From assembly GCA_902625325.1 (NCBI GenBank), contig CACOAW010000006.1, positions 38,324 to 102,323 on the forward strand: a DNA stretch of 64,000 bases, in the 5' to 3' direction. This DNA comes from an uncultured Candidatus Poseidoniales archaeon (GTDB lineage: Archaea; Thermoplasmatota; Poseidoniia; Poseidoniales; Thalassarchaeaceae). This document shows, in pieces, positions 63,066-64,000 of this stretch. Each line of letters begins with the position of its first letter. Position 1 is the first letter of the stretch. The notes under the pieces were generated by a model that worked only from the letters and a program-made list of their open reading frames with translations, had not been told where the DNA came from and did not search any database. Position numbers and translations under genes: made by a program.

Positions 63066-64000
63066 CAGAATCTTCCGTCCATCTCGTTGAAGATTGCAAC
63101 GACCTCGTGGTGCTTGTCCACTGAGGAATTGAACTGCTTGGGCATTTTTCCTATCCCCGCGGGAGGAGCGACCATCCCGAGCATTCCGTTGAACATGTTG
63201 CCGCCGGTTCTAGTGAAGCCCAGGACCATCCTTGCCGTCACCCCAGAGAACAGGTTTCCGAGTAGGGCGAAGGGACCCAGTGCCTGTCTGTAGATCACCG
63301 TGTCGTTTACCAGACCGCTGCTTTTCACGGACCAGGTGTACCACCAAACGTGCTTGCCGTGCTTACCGTTGAAGCCCTCGTCAGTCATGACCGAGTTCTT
63401 CGCCTCCAGGAGGGCGTCGGAGACCTGCCTGGGCACGGACGACTGTCGCCTGATAGGGGCGAAGTCCGTCTCGGCCTTGATTCCGTTGTGGGAGGAAAGC
63501 ATTTCGTCGATGGCCTGCCTCTTGGTTGGGGAAGTCCGGGGGTCGTTCCTGCGTGACCAGGAGGATGCGATGACTGCTGGCCCTAGGTAGCCGTTAGCGT
63601 GGGGTATCGCATCGGAACTCGAGTGGATGATGTTCTGGCTGGCGAAGTTCCTGATTGAGTGAATCTTCGCTGCAGCACCGGGTTCCATGGTTCCAATCAC
63701 CCCCTGTGGGGTTTGAGCGCCCTCCCTCGTCGCTGCTACCATCCATGGCTCGCTCGACTCTCGCTTCCTCTCCAACGACCAGGGGTCTATCGCCAAATCG
63801 CGTATGACATCAAATCCGGGAAGTGGTTCGATTCTGAGGGATACCTGACCGTCCCTCATAGGGGCAACTGAGTCCAGCCTGGTCAGTCCGGGGAGGACCA
63901 GCCTGCCGTTCACAGAGATGGCCGTGTTGGGATCGTCAGCAGTACCGTCCCGGAAGGTGAGGGAACCGTCCTGCGTCATCTTCAGAGTCCTCAGAACCTC
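63065..64000 (-). CDS. Cysteine-free SdhB-like iron-sulfur subunit homologue (partial)
   Basis: The frame runs past the right edge (EVLRTLK precedes the first Met), so the start is outside; 311 residues are visible. It aligns with SdhB: SLTFRDG and ISVNG flank the 2Fe-2S loop, SLRIEPLPGFDVIRDLAIDPW matches the conserved PLPxFPVIKDLxxD, NGYLGPAVIASSW and DPRTS match the FLGPAALA/DPRD region. All expected cluster cysteines (CxxxxCxxC...C and two CxxCxxxCP sites) are replaced, and no Cys occurs anywhere in the visible protein. The intact frame suggests a retained structural role. Its C-terminus is extended. Confidence 0.8.
   Translation of the reverse strand, partial: EVLRTLKMTQDGSLTFRDGTADDPNTAISVNGRLVLPGLTRLDSVAPMRDGQVSLRIEPLPGFDVIRDLAIDPWSLERKRESSEPWMVAATREGAQTPQGVIGTMEPGAAAKIHSIRNFASQNIIHSSSDAIPHANGYLGPAVIASSWSRRNDPRTSPTKRQAIDEMLSSHNGIKAETDFAPIRRQSSVPRQVSDALLEAKNSVMTDEGFNGKHGKHVWWYTWSVKSSGLVNDTVIYRQALGPFALLGNLFSGVTARMVLGFTRTGGNMFNGMLGMVAPPAGIGKMPKQFNSSVDKHHEVVAIFNEMDGRF

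Overview
The window is a 64 kb piece of an archaeal chromosome, GC-rich and densely coded, that best fits a marine planktonic euryarchaeote of the Thermoplasmatota, most likely Marine Group II (Candidatus Poseidoniales). The evidence is a complete archaeal 16S rRNA gene, an intact archaeal S10/spc/alpha-type ribosomal protein operon (with S4e, L32e, L19e, Rnp1 and aIF1), class I lysyl-tRNA synthetase, Trm56, a Hef-type helicase, and many Gly-Cys lipoproteins. The 16S gene stands alone with no 23S, 5S or tRNA beside it, as in other Thermoplasmata. The lineage assignment is inference; no database was searched. I see no CRISPR array, transposase, integrase or tRNA gene.

Layout. 1-10.5 kb: 3' part of lysS, an NTF2-like protein, carAB with trm56 and a membrane protein, then folP, a TraB-family protein and a compositionally distinct YeiH-type transporter. 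10.5-17.7 kb: two genes carrying three DUF2061 domains, a thiolase, a flotillin/NfeD membrane module with two small membrane proteins, a PaaI-type thioesterase and a fused ABC exporter. 17.8-31.5 kb: secreted and redox functions: an esterase lipoprotein, a membrane coiled-coil protein, a Cys/Met-metabolism PLP enzyme, a thioredoxin-like lipoprotein with an apparent frameshift, DsrE-like and peroxiredoxin-like proteins, a DEAD-box helicase, a membrane EF-hand protein, a methyltransferase, a nitroreductase, an MFS transporter, a VOC protein, a hydrolase and an RluA pseudouridine synthase. 31.6-37.8 kb: TauE, two SDR enzymes, a cupin, two exported proteins, NAD kinase and PanD.

37.8-43.9 kb is a four-gene polar amino-acid ABC importer (binding lipoprotein, two oversized permeases, ATPase), with a strong GC hairpin after the binding-protein gene. 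44.07-45.54 kb is the 16S rRNA. 45.9-60.2 kb is a 25-gene ribosomal operon, all on the minus strand, from L3 to SecY. It has two unusual members: an L32e with an N-terminal SAP-like domain, and a SecY with about four extra N-terminal membrane segments. 60.5-64 kb holds a nuclease-less Hef-type helicase and two subunits of a succinate dehydrogenase-like complex.

The most unusual signal is at the right edge. An SdhB-like protein has no cysteine at all in its visible 311 residues, so the ligands of all three iron-sulfur clusters are missing. Its neighbour, an SdhE/HdrB-like protein, has lost most of the cysteines of both CCG motifs. Both frames are intact and overlap as an operon, which suggests a retained but cluster-free module rather than decay.

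Two modes of translation start are visible. Operon-internal genes often have GGAGG/GGTGA-type Shine-Dalgarno sites that match the 16S 3' end. Several stand-alone genes have a TATA box about 25-30 bases before the ATG, as expected for leaderless mRNAs.
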